Below are positions 5,555 through 5,729 of a DNA stretch of 5,729 nt, piece by piece; the first letter of the stretch is position 1; each line of letters opens with the position of its first letter. The DNA comes from an uncultured Christensenellaceae bacterium. GTDB taxonomy: Bacteria > Bacillota > Clostridia > Christensenellales > Christensenellaceae. Both the position numbers and the translations under genes were made by a program. A model generated the notes under the pieces. That model was not told where the DNA came from. It did no database searches and was given only the letters and a program-made list of their open reading frames with translations. The stretch covers positions 1 through 5,729 of the forward strand of contig CAKROK010000087.1 in NCBI GenBank assembly GCA_934373295.1, read 5' to 3'.

Positions 5555-5572
5555 CGAAATTCGAAAATTTCG
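5555..5572. repeat. Inverted repeat upstream of the tRNA promoter
   Basis: CGAAATT (5555-5561) and AATTTCG (5566-5572) surround CGAA. A second, imperfect palindrome (5571-5585) abuts it. They lie about 20-45 bases upstream of the -35, where an AT-rich UP element or a regulator site would sit. Function is inferred only from position. Confidence 0.4.
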
Positions 5573-5601
5573 CACAAATTTTGCGTTATGTAAAAAAATG
5601 C

Positions 5602-5630
5602 TTGACAACGTGCCCCGCCCACGCTATAAT
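5602..5630 (+). promoter_or_regulatory. Consensus sigma-A promoter of the tRNA gene
   Basis: TTGACA (5602-5607), a spacer of exactly 17 bases, then TATAAT (5625-5630): a perfect match to consensus. The upstream DNA is A/T-rich, including a run of seven A at 5592-5598. Transcription should start near 5637, giving a leader of about 17 bases to be removed by RNase P. Confidence 0.9.
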
Positions 5631-5653
5631 ATATATTGCTTGTTAAGAAACGT

Positions 5654-5729
<76 letters not shown>

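Overview
The window looks like a piece of a Bacillota (Clostridia-type) chromosome. The genes carry strong Shine-Dalgarno sequences (GGGAG, AAAGGA, GAGGT) and sigma-A-type promoters, and the families present (CvpA-like, DUF5711-like, clostridial-type M29 aminopeptidase, GT2 with two C-terminal membrane helices) are typical of that group. The coding DNA is noticeably richer in G+C than the AT-rich intergenic DNA. The genus cannot be read from the sequence.

Layout. (1) Positions 1-480 hold no convincing protein gene but are dense in RNA-like structure. On the + strand a nested set of perfect stems fills about 2-210. On the - strand a promoter (328-356) is followed about 60-100 bases later by a strong intrinsic terminator (222-258). 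(2) Positions 481-2326 are a two-gene - strand operon: a DUF5711-like membrane-anchored extracytoplasmic protein, then a CvpA-family membrane protein 10 bases downstream, closed by a hairpin at 448-475. Its likely promoter (2502-2529) leaves a leader of roughly 170 bases containing a 12-bp inverted repeat and three copies of GTTTTTCAA. (3) Positions 2594-4620 are a second - strand operon: a GT2 polyprenyl-phosphate-type glycosyltransferase, then an M29 aminopeptidase whose ATG overlaps the glycosyltransferase stop in an ATGA junction. The promoter is at 4651-4679. (4) Positions 4700-5600 carry no gene but hold two unrelated-looking tandem arrays, one of about 85 bp x 3.6 and one of 128-150 bp x about 2.5. 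(5) At the right edge an initiator tRNA-fMet on + is driven by a perfect TTGACA-N17-TATAAT promoter. Its T stem has two adjacent U-U mismatches.

The four proteins are mostly housekeeping or cell-envelope functions with no obvious joint pathway. The least explained parts are the structured RNA at the left edge, whose stem order resembles a retron msr-msd but with no reverse transcriptase in view, the possible small RNA opposite it, the two repeat arrays, and the unusual initiator tRNA.
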